From a virus: a stretch of DNA of 64,000 bases. Every line of letters begins with the position of its first letter. The first letter of the stretch is position 1. The notes beneath the pieces were generated by a model. It worked only from the letters and a program-made list of their open reading frames with translations, had not been told where the DNA came from and made no database searches. Shown piece by piece: positions 31,483-40,763 of the stretch. The stretch is taken from the IMG/VR virus record IMGVR_UViG_3300028840_007026, positions 17,356 through 81,355 of that record; one strand, 5' to 3'. The position numbers were made by a program, and so were the translations under genes.

Positions 31483-32445
31483 ATGGCGAATACAAACGCT
31501 GCTGCAACTTCCTGGAATTGCCCCAACTACACCGGTGAACTTTTTCTCATTGGTGCCAATCAGACGCCTTTCCTGAACATGATCGGAGGGCTTCAAGGGA
31601 ATTCCATTCGTGTGACCGCGGACTTCCAGTTCCCGCTGGGACAGCCTTGGGCGCTGGAGTCTGCTTCTCAACCGGCGGTGACGGAAACCGCTTCCATGAC
31701 GGCTCCGACGGCGTGGACCTATGTCCGCGATCAGGATGTCAACACCTGTCAGATTTTCCATCGGTCCGTTACCGTCAGCTACGCAAAACAGTCCGTTGTC
31801 GGCCAGATCACCGCCGACAGTACTACCGGTTTGGTCGATCGGACCGATCCGCAACCCGTCCAGAATGAACTGGACTTCCAGATCTCCGCTCATATGCGGC
31901 AGATCGCGGTGAATACCGAGTACACTTTTCTCAACGGTGCCTACCAGCAGGCAACATCCGCTGCGGTCGCCGCGAAAAGTCGTGGAATCATCACCGCATG
32001 TACTACCAACACCGTCAATGCAGCTGCCGCCGCGTTGAGCAAAACCCTCCTGGATCAACTGCTCAGAACGATGGCCGGTAGTGGAGCGGAGTTCTCCAAT
32101 CCCGTGATTTTCGTGAATGCCCTGAACAAACAACGGCTCAGCGAGATCTACGGGTATGCTCCGCAGTCGCGCAATGTCGGCGGTTTTAACATCAACCAGA
32201 TCGAAACCGACTTCGCAGTACTCGGAGTGATCTGGGCTCCGCATGTTCCTGCAGGTACTCTGCTCATTGCCGATCTGGCTTACTGCTCCCCCGTGTTCCT
32301 GCCGGTTCCCGGGAAGGGAGTACTGTTCTACGAAGAGCTGAGCAAAACTGGTGCCGCTGAGAAGGGACAGATCTACGGTCAAATCGGTCTTGACTACGGC
32401 CCGGAAGAGTATCACGGAACCATTACGAATCTCGCAACCACGTAG
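31483..32445 (+). CDS. Major capsid protein
   Basis: 320 residues, HK97-fold-like pattern: N-terminal arm, an E-loop-like region (PLGQPWALESASQPAVTETASM), helix DFQISAHMRQIAVNTEYTFLNG (spine helix), and P-domain strands with GVIWAPHVPAGTLLIADLAYC near the C-terminus. The gene has higher GC and more C-ending codons than its neighbours, as expected for the most highly expressed virion gene. AAGGAG before ATG. Confidence 0.88.
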   Translation: MANTNAAATSWNCPNYTGELFLIGANQTPFLNMIGGLQGNSIRVTADFQFPLGQPWALESASQPAVTETASMTAPTAWTYVRDQDVNTCQIFHRSVTVSYAKQSVVGQITADSTTGLVDRTDPQPVQNELDFQISAHMRQIAVNTEYTFLNGAYQQATSAAVAAKSRGIITACTTNTVNAAAAALSKTLLDQLLRTMAGSGAEFSNPVIFVNALNKQRLSEIYGYAPQSRNVGGFNINQIETDFAVLGVIWAPHVPAGTLLIADLAYCSPVFLPVPGKGVLFYEELSKTGAAEKGQIYGQIGLDYGPEEYHGTITNLATT

Positions 32446-32507
32446 TAAACGCGAGGTGAGTAAACGGCTATAGTCAAAATTGATAACTTCTCACAGGAGG
32501 ATTTCAC

Positions 32508-32666
32508 ATGGGAGCACGTGACCGAATTAACATGGAAACCAATCCCGGTCTGGAGCCGTCTTTTCGCAGATGGGCGAAGGATGTCAACGACGCCATTGCA
32601 GCCGGAACGGGATGGGTTACGACAACCACTACCACGACTACATCGACGACCACAACGACAGCGTAG
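32508..32666 (+). CDS. 52-residue capsid-adjacent protein with Thr tail
   Basis: Starts MGARDRINMETNPGLEP after AGGAGG; 37 residues of ordinary sequence (LEPSFRRWAKDVNDAIAAG) then VTTTTTTTSTTTTTA and TAG. Its base composition matches the major capsid gene just upstream, suggesting similar high expression. Likely a small decoration or minor head protein whose tail is exposed; no family recognised. Confidence 0.7.
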   Translation: MGARDRINMETNPGLEPSFRRWAKDVNDAIAAGTGWVTTTTTTTTSTTTTTA

Positions 32667-32693
32667 TAGTCTGGTCTAAGTAGGAGAAGAAAA

Positions 32694-33245
32694 ATGGCAA
32701 AGTCACAACAGAAACTGTATCGGTTTTATCGTTCAAACCTTGCTACAATTGTATGGAACCCTGAGAAGAACAAAGCACTGTGCGAATTCGTTGATGGACA
32801 GTACTACACGGAAGATGCACAGGTCGCTCAAAAACTGGCTGATCTGGGTTATCCGCAAATTCCGCTGGATCTGGACGAACCTCCTGATGTGTTTTTTCAG
32901 AAGGGAAAGAGTCTGGAAGAGGGTGAGAATATCCCTATCATGTCCCGCGGAGTTACGGAAGATGTACTCTTGGAACAGGAGCAGAAACGGGCTGAGCAAG
33001 AAAGGCTGATTGCGAAGAGTAAAGCTACCTCTGTGGAAGGCTCAGAGCCCACTGACAGCGCGATCACATCACCCGCTGACATTGCCCTTGGCCGGGAAAA
33101 AGATAAACCGAAAACAGAAACGAAGGTGTCAAAACCCAAACGAGCAAAACGGTCGCCGACGAAGAAAAAGGCTCCGGTGAAGAAGTCCGAAAAGAAACCG
33201 GAGAGAAAAGTGAAAAGGCGACTGAGAAAACCCAAAAAGGAATAG
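32694..33245 (+). CDS. Head-region protein with Lys/Arg-rich C-terminus
   Basis: 183 residues. Residues 1-75 look globular (LYRFYRSNLATIVW, ADLGYPQIPLDLD); residues 120-183 are almost entirely Lys, Arg, Pro, Ser and Thr, ending VKRRLRKPKKE. The basic tail could bind DNA inside the capsid. AGGAG before ATG. Function unknown. Confidence 0.7.
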   Translation: MAKSQQKLYRFYRSNLATIVWNPEKNKALCEFVDGQYYTEDAQVAQKLADLGYPQIPLDLDEPPDVFFQKGKSLEEGENIPIMSRGVTEDVLLEQEQKRAEQERLIAKSKATSVEGSEPTDSAITSPADIALGREKDKPKTETKVSKPKRAKRSPTKKKAPVKKSEKKPERKVKRRLRKPKKE

Positions 33246-33253
33246 GTGAGTAA

Positions 33254-33691
33254 ATGCCTTATTCAACGGATCAAGACATTGCAGCAATCAGACCGAATAT
33301 CCTTGAGTTTGGGGTTACGGACTGGACTGCAATGCACGTAAAGGCAGCTGAGAAGATAAATCGAACTCTTATCCGACGTTGGTATAAAACGGCTGCACAG
33401 GAGTACTCACTCGATTGGCGTGACAATGAGTTCTCATCTGAACTGATAGATGCTAATCAAGTTAAGGACCTGTCCAGTTATAAAGCGTTGGAGCTCATCT
33501 ACCTTTACTTGATGAAAGATTCCCCAGAAGCCGATGGTTTTGAACGCGAGATGAAGATTTTCCGTGACCTGTACAATCAGGAATTGGAAGAAGTACTCGC
33601 GACCGGCGTGAATTACGACTGGGATGGCTCTGGGGCTATTGTGGACACAGAGAAGTATCACCATGTACCAAGGAGACTTGTTCGTGTCTGA
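33254..33691 (+). CDS. Head-tail connector protein
   Basis: 145 residues, mostly helical (HVKAAEKINRTLIRRWYKTAA, SYKALELIYLYLMKD, EREMKIFRDLYNQELEEVL), a pattern and size typical of gp6/gp15-like connectors that bind below the portal. Located between capsid genes and tail completion genes, as expected. Confidence 0.7.
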   Translation: MPYSTDQDIAAIRPNILEFGVTDWTAMHVKAAEKINRTLIRRWYKTAAQEYSLDWRDNEFSSELIDANQVKDLSSYKALELIYLYLMKDSPEADGFEREMKIFRDLYNQELEEVLATGVNYDWDGSGAIVDTEKYHHVPRRLVRV

Positions 33692-34145
33692 ACCTGTAAC
33701 AATATTCGGATTAAGGGATGTAATTCTCGATTTGCTGTTCTTACGAACGCACATTGAGAGTGAACCCATAATGCGTGAGATTGGTCTGTTCTTAACTTCT
33801 CAGATCCAAATTAGAACGGCCGAAGGTAGGGATGTACATGGCGAACCGTTTGAACCTTATTCTGAAGGATATGCCGAATTGAGAAGACGGTCCGGACGGT
33901 CTGCTAACAAGGTTAACCTTTTCATGACTGGTTCTATGATGTCTTCAATGGATTTTAACACAACCGAAAACACGGTTGAACTATTCTTTCAGGGTAGTAA
34001 AGATCCAACTGGAATGAGCAATCCTGAAAAGGCTTATTACCTTAATGAGAACCGTGAGTTTTTTGCTGTTAGTGAAGAGGACAGGATAAGAGTTAGAGAA
34101 ATTATCCGTAATCACATTCGCCGTATCCGGCGACGAAGGAGATAA
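33684..34145 (+). CDS. Virion morphogenesis / tail completion protein (gpG-like)
   Basis: 153 residues if started at GTG 33684, which has AAGGAG 8 bases upstream; ATG 33663 is an alternative. The segment RTAEGRDVHGEPFEPYSEGYA, then LFMTGSMMSSMDF, matches phage virion morphogenesis proteins of the Mu gpG type. Overlaps the connector gene by 8 bases. C-terminus is Arg-rich. Confidence 0.75.
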   Translation: MSEPVTIFGLRDVILDLLFLRTHIESEPIMREIGLFLTSQIQIRTAEGRDVHGEPFEPYSEGYAELRRRSGRSANKVNLFMTGSMMSSMDFNTTENTVELFFQGSKDPTGMSNPEKAYYLNENREFFAVSEEDRIRVREIIRNHIRRIRRRRR

Positions 34146-34148
34146 AAG

Positions 34149-34601
34149 ATGGCTGCGAACTCAAAACGTGAGCAAATCATCGTAAGCGTAAAGGAGGATT
34201 TGGAAACGATTCCCTCTATTGCTACCGTAAAAAGGTCACTGCCGACGTTGAAGGATTTGGAGAACTTTGCAGTCACCCAATTTCCGGTAATCGCAATGGT
34301 TGCAGGTTTGCCAGTTCCAAGGCCTCACGTAGTTGGCAGACGTACAGCGGGAAAGGATGTGTTTATTTCAGATTTGAACATCTCACTTTACTGCTATTTC
34401 CAAGACAATGTGGAACCCGATACACAACTCAGCAACATACTCGACGACCTTTGGGCAACACTTTATGCGGATCCAACGAGGGGAGAACTTGCTATCGGCA
34501 CTACGTTAAAACCCGAATTTTATAGAGGTTACTGGGAGCCTTTCTATGCTTTCAGAGTAGACGTTGTAATACAATATTCTCACAAAACAGGAGGGATATA
34601 A
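34149..34601 (+). CDS. Tail terminator-like protein
   Basis: 150 residues with alternating helices and strands (REQIIVSVKEDLETI, FPVIAMVAG, FISDLNISLYCYF, YAFRVDVVIQY), the pattern of tail terminator proteins that cap the tail tube. Its stop overlaps the start of the tail tube gene. Assignment rests mainly on position and size. Confidence 0.65.
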   Translation: MAANSKREQIIVSVKEDLETIPSIATVKRSLPTLKDLENFAVTQFPVIAMVAGLPVPRPHVVGRRTAGKDVFISDLNISLYCYFQDNVEPDTQLSNILDDLWATLYADPTRGELAIGTTLKPEFYRGYWEPFYAFRVDVVIQYSHKTGGI

Positions 34602-35149
34602 TGGCAACTCCGCATTCAACCGATAACTACGTCGTTGGAAAGGGTATCCTTTACATCGGCGAATGGACAGGGACTACTCCCCCTACGGATCCTTCGGGGT
34701 TTACCGATTTGGGGAACTGTCCGAGTTTGGAAATCGAGCCTTCTGTAGAACGGCTCCCTCACTACTCCTCCAGAACAGGGTTGAGAACAAGGGACAAAAA
34801 CCCGATCATCCAGTCCGAGTACTCACTCAACTTCGATCTGGACGAGTTCGCGGCAGTAAACCTCGCCCGTTTTCTCATGGGCGAAACCAGTGGGAATCTG
34901 GTCTACGCGCTGACTCAACCGGACAAGGAATACGCTTTGAAATTCATTTCCGACAACCCTTTGGGACCCCAGTACACATGGAGATTCCATCGGGTGACTC
35001 TATCCCCAAACGGTGCCCTGCAACTGATTGGAGAAGAGTATTTGGTTATGTCGATTTCGGCGGAAGGGTTGTCGGATACGGCGAACAATCCAAACAGTCC
35101 GTATGTGACAACCACCTTCGTGACCACCACGACAACCACTACCGTCTAA
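34601..35149 (+). CDS. Major tail tube protein with Thr tail
   Basis: 182 residues: GKGILYIGEWTG start typical of tail tube proteins, GNCPSLEIEPSVERLPHYSS, SEYSLNFDLDEF, and WRFHRVTLSPNGALQLIGEEYLVM strands forming the tube barrel. The last 14 residues are VTTTFVTTTTTTTV. Because the tube has many subunits, this would place very many Thr-rich tails along the tail surface (or lumen). High-GC codon choice like the capsid gene. Confidence 0.85.
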   Translation: MATPHSTDNYVVGKGILYIGEWTGTTPPTDPSGFTDLGNCPSLEIEPSVERLPHYSSRTGLRTRDKNPIIQSEYSLNFDLDEFAAVNLARFLMGETSGNLVYALTQPDKEYALKFISDNPLGPQYTWRFHRVTLSPNGALQLIGEEYLVMSISAEGLSDTANNPNSPYVTTTFVTTTTTTTV

Positions 35150-35169
35150 TAAAAGGAGTACTTCTAAAA

Positions 35170-35613
35170 ATGAGATTGACTGAGCGTATAAAAATTGATG
35201 ACAAGGAATACACCGTTAGAGAATTAACAGTTGAGGAAATTATCAATCTTTTTTCCAGTCAACCATCCTCTAACGACAGCAATCCCACCGAAAGATCCAT
35301 TGAGAAAAAGGTAGAAAATGTAATTGGCGATTTCTTTGATGGTGGTGGATATCTTTCAACTTTTCTCAAGCTCGCCATGCCCGGAACTACCCTTGGGGAT
35401 CTTATCAAACTTGCACCTTCCGAGCTGATGCAAATTTGGGAGAAGGTAAAGGAAGTCAACAAGTATTTTTTCGATCTGGCCCAGACACTGGAGCTGGGCA
35501 AGCAACTCACGAAGGCTGGAAGAGAGCTGCTGGAGAACTTTTCTCAACTTGCTGTCAGCTTATCGAAGCGGGTCATGGAGAAGGAGTATTTAGATATGGA
35601 TATTCCTTCCTAA
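35170..35613 (+). CDS. Tail assembly chaperone, short form
   Basis: 147 residues: LTERIKIDDKEYTVRELTVEEIINLF is the usual opening of tail assembly chaperones (gpG-like). Start chosen by AAAGGAG before ATG; longer frames run into the tail tube gene. An open frame in -1 continues past its end (see the next entry), as in most siphoviruses, where a programmed frameshift makes a longer form for tape measure assembly. Confidence 0.75.
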   Translation: MRLTERIKIDDKEYTVRELTVEEIINLFSSQPSSNDSNPTERSIEKKVENVIGDFFDGGGYLSTFLKLAMPGTTLGDLIKLAPSELMQIWEKVKEVNKYFFDLAQTLELGKQLTKAGRELLENFSQLAVSLSKRVMEKEYLDMDIPS

Positions 35614-35738
35614 TCAATGCTCTAAATGCTCACCAGAGATTGAGAATTAGAAGACAACAGGATATCGGTGAAGCATTTAGGATCGCCCGTTTTGCAAATA
35701 AAAAAGAATGGCGAAAGTTTATAAGGCAAAGGACTTAA
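35472..35738 (+). CDS. Tail assembly chaperone, -1 frameshift extension
   Basis: In the -1 frame, open from before the candidate slip site to TAA just ahead of the tape measure gene, ending NALNAHQRLRIRRQQDIGEAFR and following. T TTT TTC at 35466-35472 fits the XXXYYYZ rule in the right register. The part before about 35585 looks less protein-like than the part after, so the true slip could lie nearer 35580, where I see no canonical site. There is no ribosome site for independent translation. Confidence 0.5.
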   Translation, partial: RSGPDTGAGQATHEGWKRAAGELFSTCCQLIEAGHGEGVFRYGYSFLINALNAHQRLRIRRQQDIGEAFRIARFANKKEWRKFIRQRT

Positions 35739-35741
35739 AAA

Positions 35742-38612
35742 ATGGCAGATGAACAGATCACAATACTTGTCCGGCTGAGGAATCTCGCCGGGAAGCAAAT
35801 TGGTGCGATTCAAAAGGGGATGAAAGGTCTCCAGAAAAGCGTTTATTCTGTGGGGAAAGCATTTACTTCCCTTCAAGCTAAAGTCGCCGGACTCGGCTTG
35901 ACTCTTAGTGCTGGACTTATAACGCGATCTGTTATCAATACTTTTAAGGAATACGATGATACACTACGTGCCGCTGGTGCGGTAACAGGCGCGACCGCGG
36001 AAGAGTTTAAGACTCTGGGGCAGGTTGCTGAGAAAATGGGTAAAACTACTAAATTCTCAGCGGCTCAGGCGGCCGATGGCTTGCGATTACTTGGTATGGC
36101 AGGGTTTAGTGTTATCGAAGCAACCGAAGCCCTTCCTGGGGTTCTCCAGCTTGCTGCCGCTGGAGCGTTAGAATTAGGACAGGCTGCAGACATTGCTACT
36201 AATGTTCTCGCTGGTTTCGGTCTCGAAGTAGAAGATTTATCCGCAGTAAATGATGTTCTCGCCAAAACATTTACTTCCAGTAACTCCACTCTGGTAGAAC
36301 TTGGGGAAGCCTTTAAACTCGTTGGTCCGATTGCAGCTGGTGTAGGTTCTGATTTCGAAGACTTAGTTGGGTCACTTGGCAAGTTGCATGATGCTGGTTT
36401 GAAGGGAACCCTTGCAGGTACTGCTCTTCGTGGAGCTATTGATGCTCTTCTCAATCCAACAAAAGAAGAAGCGAAGTTGATGAAGGAACTTGAGCAACGA
36501 ATGGGGGGAGTAGCACTCCGAGTTAGGGATAATGAAGGCAATTTCATCGGCTTCGTGGAAATTATAAGACAACTTGAAGCGGCAGGATTGAAAGGTGATG
36601 AAGCATTGAAGCTTTTTGGACTCCGTGCTGGTCCTGGTATGGCAGCACTTCTCAGCGTTGGATCCAAAGAGCTTGATAAATACGTTGATGATCTTAAGGA
36701 TGCTGGTGGAACTGCGAAGCAAATAGCTGAAGATATGGAAGCAGGGATCGGAGGTGCTTCAAGGAGAACCGCTGCAGCAATGGAAGGAGTAAAAATAGCA
36801 CTTGGCAGAGCCTTTGAAGAGGAGTTGATTCAAGGGTTTGACTATATAACTGAGAAAATATCTGCTTTCATAGAAGAAATCGATCGTCTCGATAGAGAGG
36901 GAACCCTTGAGGAATGGGGAAAAGTCGCAAAGGAAAGTATTCAGGTAGTAATGAAGTTCCTTGGGAAATTGATTGAAGAAGTGATGATCGTTGGACGTGC
37001 AATGGGAACGGTAGCACTTGCGATTGAAGGTTTGTTCACCGGCAACTTTACTGCTGCCGGTGAATCTCTTCGGGGCGTGAGTAAAGCGTTCCACGAATTT
37101 GCAGGACTACCTTGGAAGGAATCTGGAGATGATGTAATTGAAGTTTTTCACAAAATAGATGAGCAGGGAAACGTAGTTTCCAAAAATATCATTAACCGCA
37201 GCAAACAAGAAAGGGAAGCACTTGAGAAGGACATAAGTGCTCTTGATCGTGCTCTTGAGTCAATGAGAAATAAGACCGAAGGGAAGACCGGTCCAATCGG
37301 TCGAAGGCCTACGAAAACAACTGTCACCGCTGAAATCAAGCCCGAAATAACCGATGTAACCCAATTAAAAACAGAAGCAATGAAGATCAAGTCCATTATC
37401 GAGCGAGAACTTGTGGAACTTGATGCAGCCTACGCTGGTGGATTGGTTACTTTGGAAGATTACTTCAAAGAACGTGAGCGGAAAATAATTGAGGCAGCGG
37501 AATCAGAAATCAAAGTACTACAAATTTCCGCTGATCGTGAAACGGATATAAATAAACGGGCATTAATGGATGCGAGGATCTTCACAATGAGGCAAGAGTT
37601 AAAACAAAACCTGTTTGAGTTGGAACAGGAAGCACTTGCCGAACGTGATAAGTTGAGACAGGAAGAAGTAGAGCTTGAGAAAAAGGCAGCACTTGCAAAA
37701 GAAATAATTGCGAGACAATTTAATAACGTTAAAGCGAGACTTGCATCGATGGAAGGTGCAGGTCTTGAAACCCAATTCGCAAAGGAGATTGCAGATCTAC
37801 AGGAACGTCAAGATCGTGAAATAGCAATGCTTGAAGAGCATAATGCAAAAAAGGAGCAAATAAACGAGCTCTATAGGCAACATGAATTGGAGAAGCAAAA
37901 GGTAGCGGAGGATCAAGCGAGAAGAGAACTCCAATACAGGTTAACTACTGCTTCGGAAGTAGCTGGTGGACTTGCCAATATCATGGAGGAAATGTACGAT
38001 CTTTCCGGCAAGAAATCGAAGGAAATGTTCTACCTCGTTAAGGCAGCGAAGATTGCTGAGGCGACAATCAATGTGGCAAATGCTGTCACCGGAGCACTTG
38101 GAGCTCCACCTTATAGCACTGGAGCAATTGTAAACGCTTCGATTATAGGTGCAATGGGAGCAGTACAAATAGCAAAGATCGCAGCGACAAACCTTGCTGA
38201 AGGTGGAGAAGTTCCTGGGCATTCCCCTCACAAAAAAGCGGATAATATTCCGGCTCATTTGACTGCCGGTGAATGGGTTCAGCCGGTTGATACAGTGAGA
38301 TACTACGGTACAGGTATTATGGAAGCATTGAGAAAAAGATTAATTCCCAGAGAACTTTTCTCAGGGTTTTCCATGCCGTCTGTACCACGTTCAACAAGGG
38401 TGGCTCGTTTCGCTGAAGGTGGTGCAGTAGCTGGTCCGCAGATGGTGACGCCAGAAGCAGGTGCGAAAGAGGAGAAAATTGACATTGTGAATGTAATTGA
38501 CCAATCTGTTTTTGACCGGTACTTATCTTCTACTCCAGGTAAGAAAACCGTTTTCAATGTCATTAGAGGCAATGCCTACGAACTTAAAAATATATTAGCG
38601 ACGGAGGTCTAA
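35742..38612 (+). CDS. Tape measure protein (TP901-type)
   Basis: 956 residues. N-terminal domain with DDTLRAAGAVTGATAEEFKTL, KFSAAQAADGLRLLGMAGF and LVELGEAFKLVGPIA (residues 65-210) is the TP901 tape measure signature; long coiled coils at about 540-740; hydrophobic region 770-815 (AEATINVANAVTGALGAPPYSTGAI) and a C-terminal AEGGEVPGHSPHKKADNIPAHLTAGEWV loop. It sets tail length and enters the host membrane during ejection. Using about 0.15 nm per residue suggests a tail near 140 nm. Confidence 0.9.
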   Translation: MADEQITILVRLRNLAGKQIGAIQKGMKGLQKSVYSVGKAFTSLQAKVAGLGLTLSAGLITRSVINTFKEYDDTLRAAGAVTGATAEEFKTLGQVAEKMGKTTKFSAAQAADGLRLLGMAGFSVIEATEALPGVLQLAAAGALELGQAADIATNVLAGFGLEVEDLSAVNDVLAKTFTSSNSTLVELGEAFKLVGPIAAGVGSDFEDLVGSLGKLHDAGLKGTLAGTALRGAIDALLNPTKEEAKLMKELEQRMGGVALRVRDNEGNFIGFVEIIRQLEAAGLKGDEALKLFGLRAGPGMAALLSVGSKELDKYVDDLKDAGGTAKQIAEDMEAGIGGASRRTAAAMEGVKIALGRAFEEELIQGFDYITEKISAFIEEIDRLDREGTLEEWGKVAKESIQVVMKFLGKLIEEVMIVGRAMGTVALAIEGLFTGNFTAAGESLRGVSKAFHEFAGLPWKESGDDVIEVFHKIDEQGNVVSKNIINRSKQEREALEKDISALDRALESMRNKTEGKTGPIGRRPTKTTVTAEIKPEITDVTQLKTEAMKIKSIIERELVELDAAYAGGLVTLEDYFKERERKIIEAAESEIKVLQISADRETDINKRALMDARIFTMRQELKQNLFELEQEALAERDKLRQEEVELEKKAALAKEIIARQFNNVKARLASMEGAGLETQFAKEIADLQERQDREIAMLEEHNAKKEQINELYRQHELEKQKVAEDQARRELQYRLTTASEVAGGLANIMEEMYDLSGKKSKEMFYLVKAAKIAEATINVANAVTGALGAPPYSTGAIVNASIIGAMGAVQIAKIAATNLAEGGEVPGHSPHKKADNIPAHLTAGEWVQPVDTVRYYGTGIMEALRKRLIPRELFSGFSMPSVPRSTRVARFAEGGAVAGPQMVTPEAGAKEEKIDIVNVIDQSVFDRYLSSTPGKKTVFNVIRGNAYELKNILATEV

Positions 38613-38614
38613 TC

Positions 38615-39631
38615 ATGATTCTCACCCCTCAATTTAAAACAGGAACGGTTCCCGGTTTTGCTGGTGGGAATAACGTAGGCTTATTGCAAACCCTTGTGAC
38701 ATGGTTAACGAGCAACCCTGGAGTGAGTGGATTAGACTGGTCCTTGGAATTTGATGATGAGGCAAGAGATGATGATGGGACCACTTCGTCTTATGGTTCG
38801 ACGTATAGGGAAGTAATTCTCTATAATGATGGGCTGAGTGGAAATGAGAACATCTTCATTGGAATGCGAGAATTCTATTATATCAGTTCTCAGCTTTATG
38901 GGTGGAACTTGAATGGATATACTTCCCTTCCGTCCACGTGGAACGGTGCTGCTGCAACAACTCACCAATTGAGCGACTTTAGTTCTACTACCAAAAGTTG
39001 GACAATGCTGCCTTCGCTTCAGTTGTTTAATGCCGAGATGGCTTACTGGTTTTATGCTACCTCAGAGTTTGTATTCGTTGCTGTTCGTGTCGGTTCGAGT
39101 TATTACCAGTGCTACCTTGGGAACGGGGCGAGATTAGGCTCTCCTGAGTCCTACCCATATCCTCTCGTAATAGCTGGGAGTGAAAGAGGGGATACCAGCT
39201 ATCAGGATGGTGGATTTGGACCAGTGAGACCGATGAATGATATAAATGAGTGCTCCAATTTTATAGTGGATCCAGCGGGTACATTTAAAAAGTTTAGTGG
39301 GGATCTTCTCGTTATTCCCATGCAGGCGAATACAAATACTTCTCCTTTGGTAACATCACCGAATGGTGCTGCTATTCTCATGCCTGTTTTTTATATAACA
39401 GACACGAATGTCACTTGTGTCCAGCTTTATAACGTAGCTGCCTACCGGAATTTGAATACCCAGAGTGAAGAGGAAGTAGTTGATAGCGACAGCAACCTTT
39501 GGAGAATATTTGCACAGGGTAAAAACGACTATGAGTATGATTGGCTCGCTGTTTTAGAGCAACAAAATTATACTACCACTACCACTACGGTTACATCAAC
39601 AAGTTCTACCACCACTACGACGACGGTTTAA
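38615..39631 (+). CDS. Minor tail protein with Thr tail, paralogue A
   Basis: 338 residues, beta- and aromatic-rich. The layout (N-terminal LLQTLVTWLTSN, W.LE.D, then long stretches describing a beta sandwich) resembles the next gene, suggesting paralogy. The C-terminus is YTTTTTTVTSTSSTTTTTTV. Located right after the tape measure, so a distal tail or tail-tip protein. No family name recalled. Confidence 0.65.
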   Translation: MILTPQFKTGTVPGFAGGNNVGLLQTLVTWLTSNPGVSGLDWSLEFDDEARDDDGTTSSYGSTYREVILYNDGLSGNENIFIGMREFYYISSQLYGWNLNGYTSLPSTWNGAAATTHQLSDFSSTTKSWTMLPSLQLFNAEMAYWFYATSEFVFVAVRVGSSYYQCYLGNGARLGSPESYPYPLVIAGSERGDTSYQDGGFGPVRPMNDINECSNFIVDPAGTFKKFSGDLLVIPMQANTNTSPLVTSPNGAAILMPVFYITDTNVTCVQLYNVAAYRNLNTQSEEEVVDSDSNLWRIFAQGKNDYEYDWLAVLEQQNYTTTTTTVTSTSSTTTTTTV

Positions 39632-39641
39632 GGAGTAAACC

Positions 39642-40763
39642 ATGATATTAGATTATATTACCCATGTCAATGTACCCGATGGAGTAGAAGCAATGGATTA
39701 TGTTCGCCAATTTGCTGTTTCCAAAGGTTGGTCGCAAATTGAGTGGAGAAAATGGTTTGATTGGGAATATAATTCTACCCTCGGTGTGAATGAATGGAGT
39801 AGTGATTCAAGTGCTGCTTACCTTTGCCTTCAAAGTTCCGGTTACGGTTCGACGGTCCTTAGGTTTAAAATGGCTTTGACTCTTGGTAGAAGAACTCATG
39901 TTCATCATTACTTTCATATTGCTGGTGTTTCTAACACTACTTACGTTTCAGGTGATAGTTCATATAGGTTACATCCATATTGTCAATATGCTTTAACTTC
40001 TCCCAAACTTACAACGGATTATCCCTATGAAAGAGATCCAGCAATGGACCTTTCATATTCCACGATTGATAAAATGTGGATCTTTGGGGATGATAAATGG
40101 ATATGTGCTTTCGTTGATTTTGATGGGAACAATGTTCATGCTTTCCACTTTGGTCAATTTGAGATGTTTGAAACTGCTCCTACCTCCGGTATGGTTTTCG
40201 GCCATCATACCCAGTACAGTACCAGTGTTGCTCCGGTTCTATATGAACACCATAATGTAAGTAGTACTGATTCTGGATCTGCATTCTGGCCGAAAGTATA
40301 TTCTACTTATTTGTCTCGCAGAGTATCAAGTATGGATTTTTGCTATGATACATCCGGTAGTGGAAACGGTGCCAGTCATATATTTGCTGCCAGTCCTTAT
40401 ATAACGTTAGCTTGTAATGTGACTCCGCGGTATTCAGGGTGGAATGGTGTAGGTGCAGGTAGAATATGGGATTATGTGAGTGGACTTCAACTACTCACTA
40501 CTGATCCAAACACAAGTATTCCAAACCTTATCAATGCAGTTAGCCCGAACACCTATTCGAACAGACGCGTGATGATGAAGCCGGTTTTCTTTACCTATGA
40601 TGGTGCTACTACCTATGTTCCATTCTGCAAAGCGAATTACTATATTATTCCATGGGGTGGATTGTCAATTGGGGAAATACTCACCTACGGTACTGAGCAA
40701 TATGTAGCATTTCCGCTCGGTCACATTACAGATCCTTACGGAGTAGCTATAAGGATAGCATAA
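39642..40763 (+). CDS. Minor tail protein, paralogue B
   Basis: 373 residues. MDYVRQFAVSKGWSQIEWRKWF corresponds to the opening of paralogue A, and later segments (SMDFCYDTSGSGNGASHIFA, VMMKPVFFTYDGATTYVPF) parallel it, but no Thr tail is present. Stop overlaps the next ATG. Tail-tip structural protein by position. Confidence 0.65.
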   Translation: MILDYITHVNVPDGVEAMDYVRQFAVSKGWSQIEWRKWFDWEYNSTLGVNEWSSDSSAAYLCLQSSGYGSTVLRFKMALTLGRRTHVHHYFHIAGVSNTTYVSGDSSYRLHPYCQYALTSPKLTTDYPYERDPAMDLSYSTIDKMWIFGDDKWICAFVDFDGNNVHAFHFGQFEMFETAPTSGMVFGHHTQYSTSVAPVLYEHHNVSSTDSGSAFWPKVYSTYLSRRVSSMDFCYDTSGSGNGASHIFAASPYITLACNVTPRYSGWNGVGAGRIWDYVSGLQLLTTDPNTSIPNLINAVSPNTYSNRRVMMKPVFFTYDGATTYVPFCKANYYIIPWGGLSIGEILTYGTEQYVAFPLGHITDPYGVAIRIA

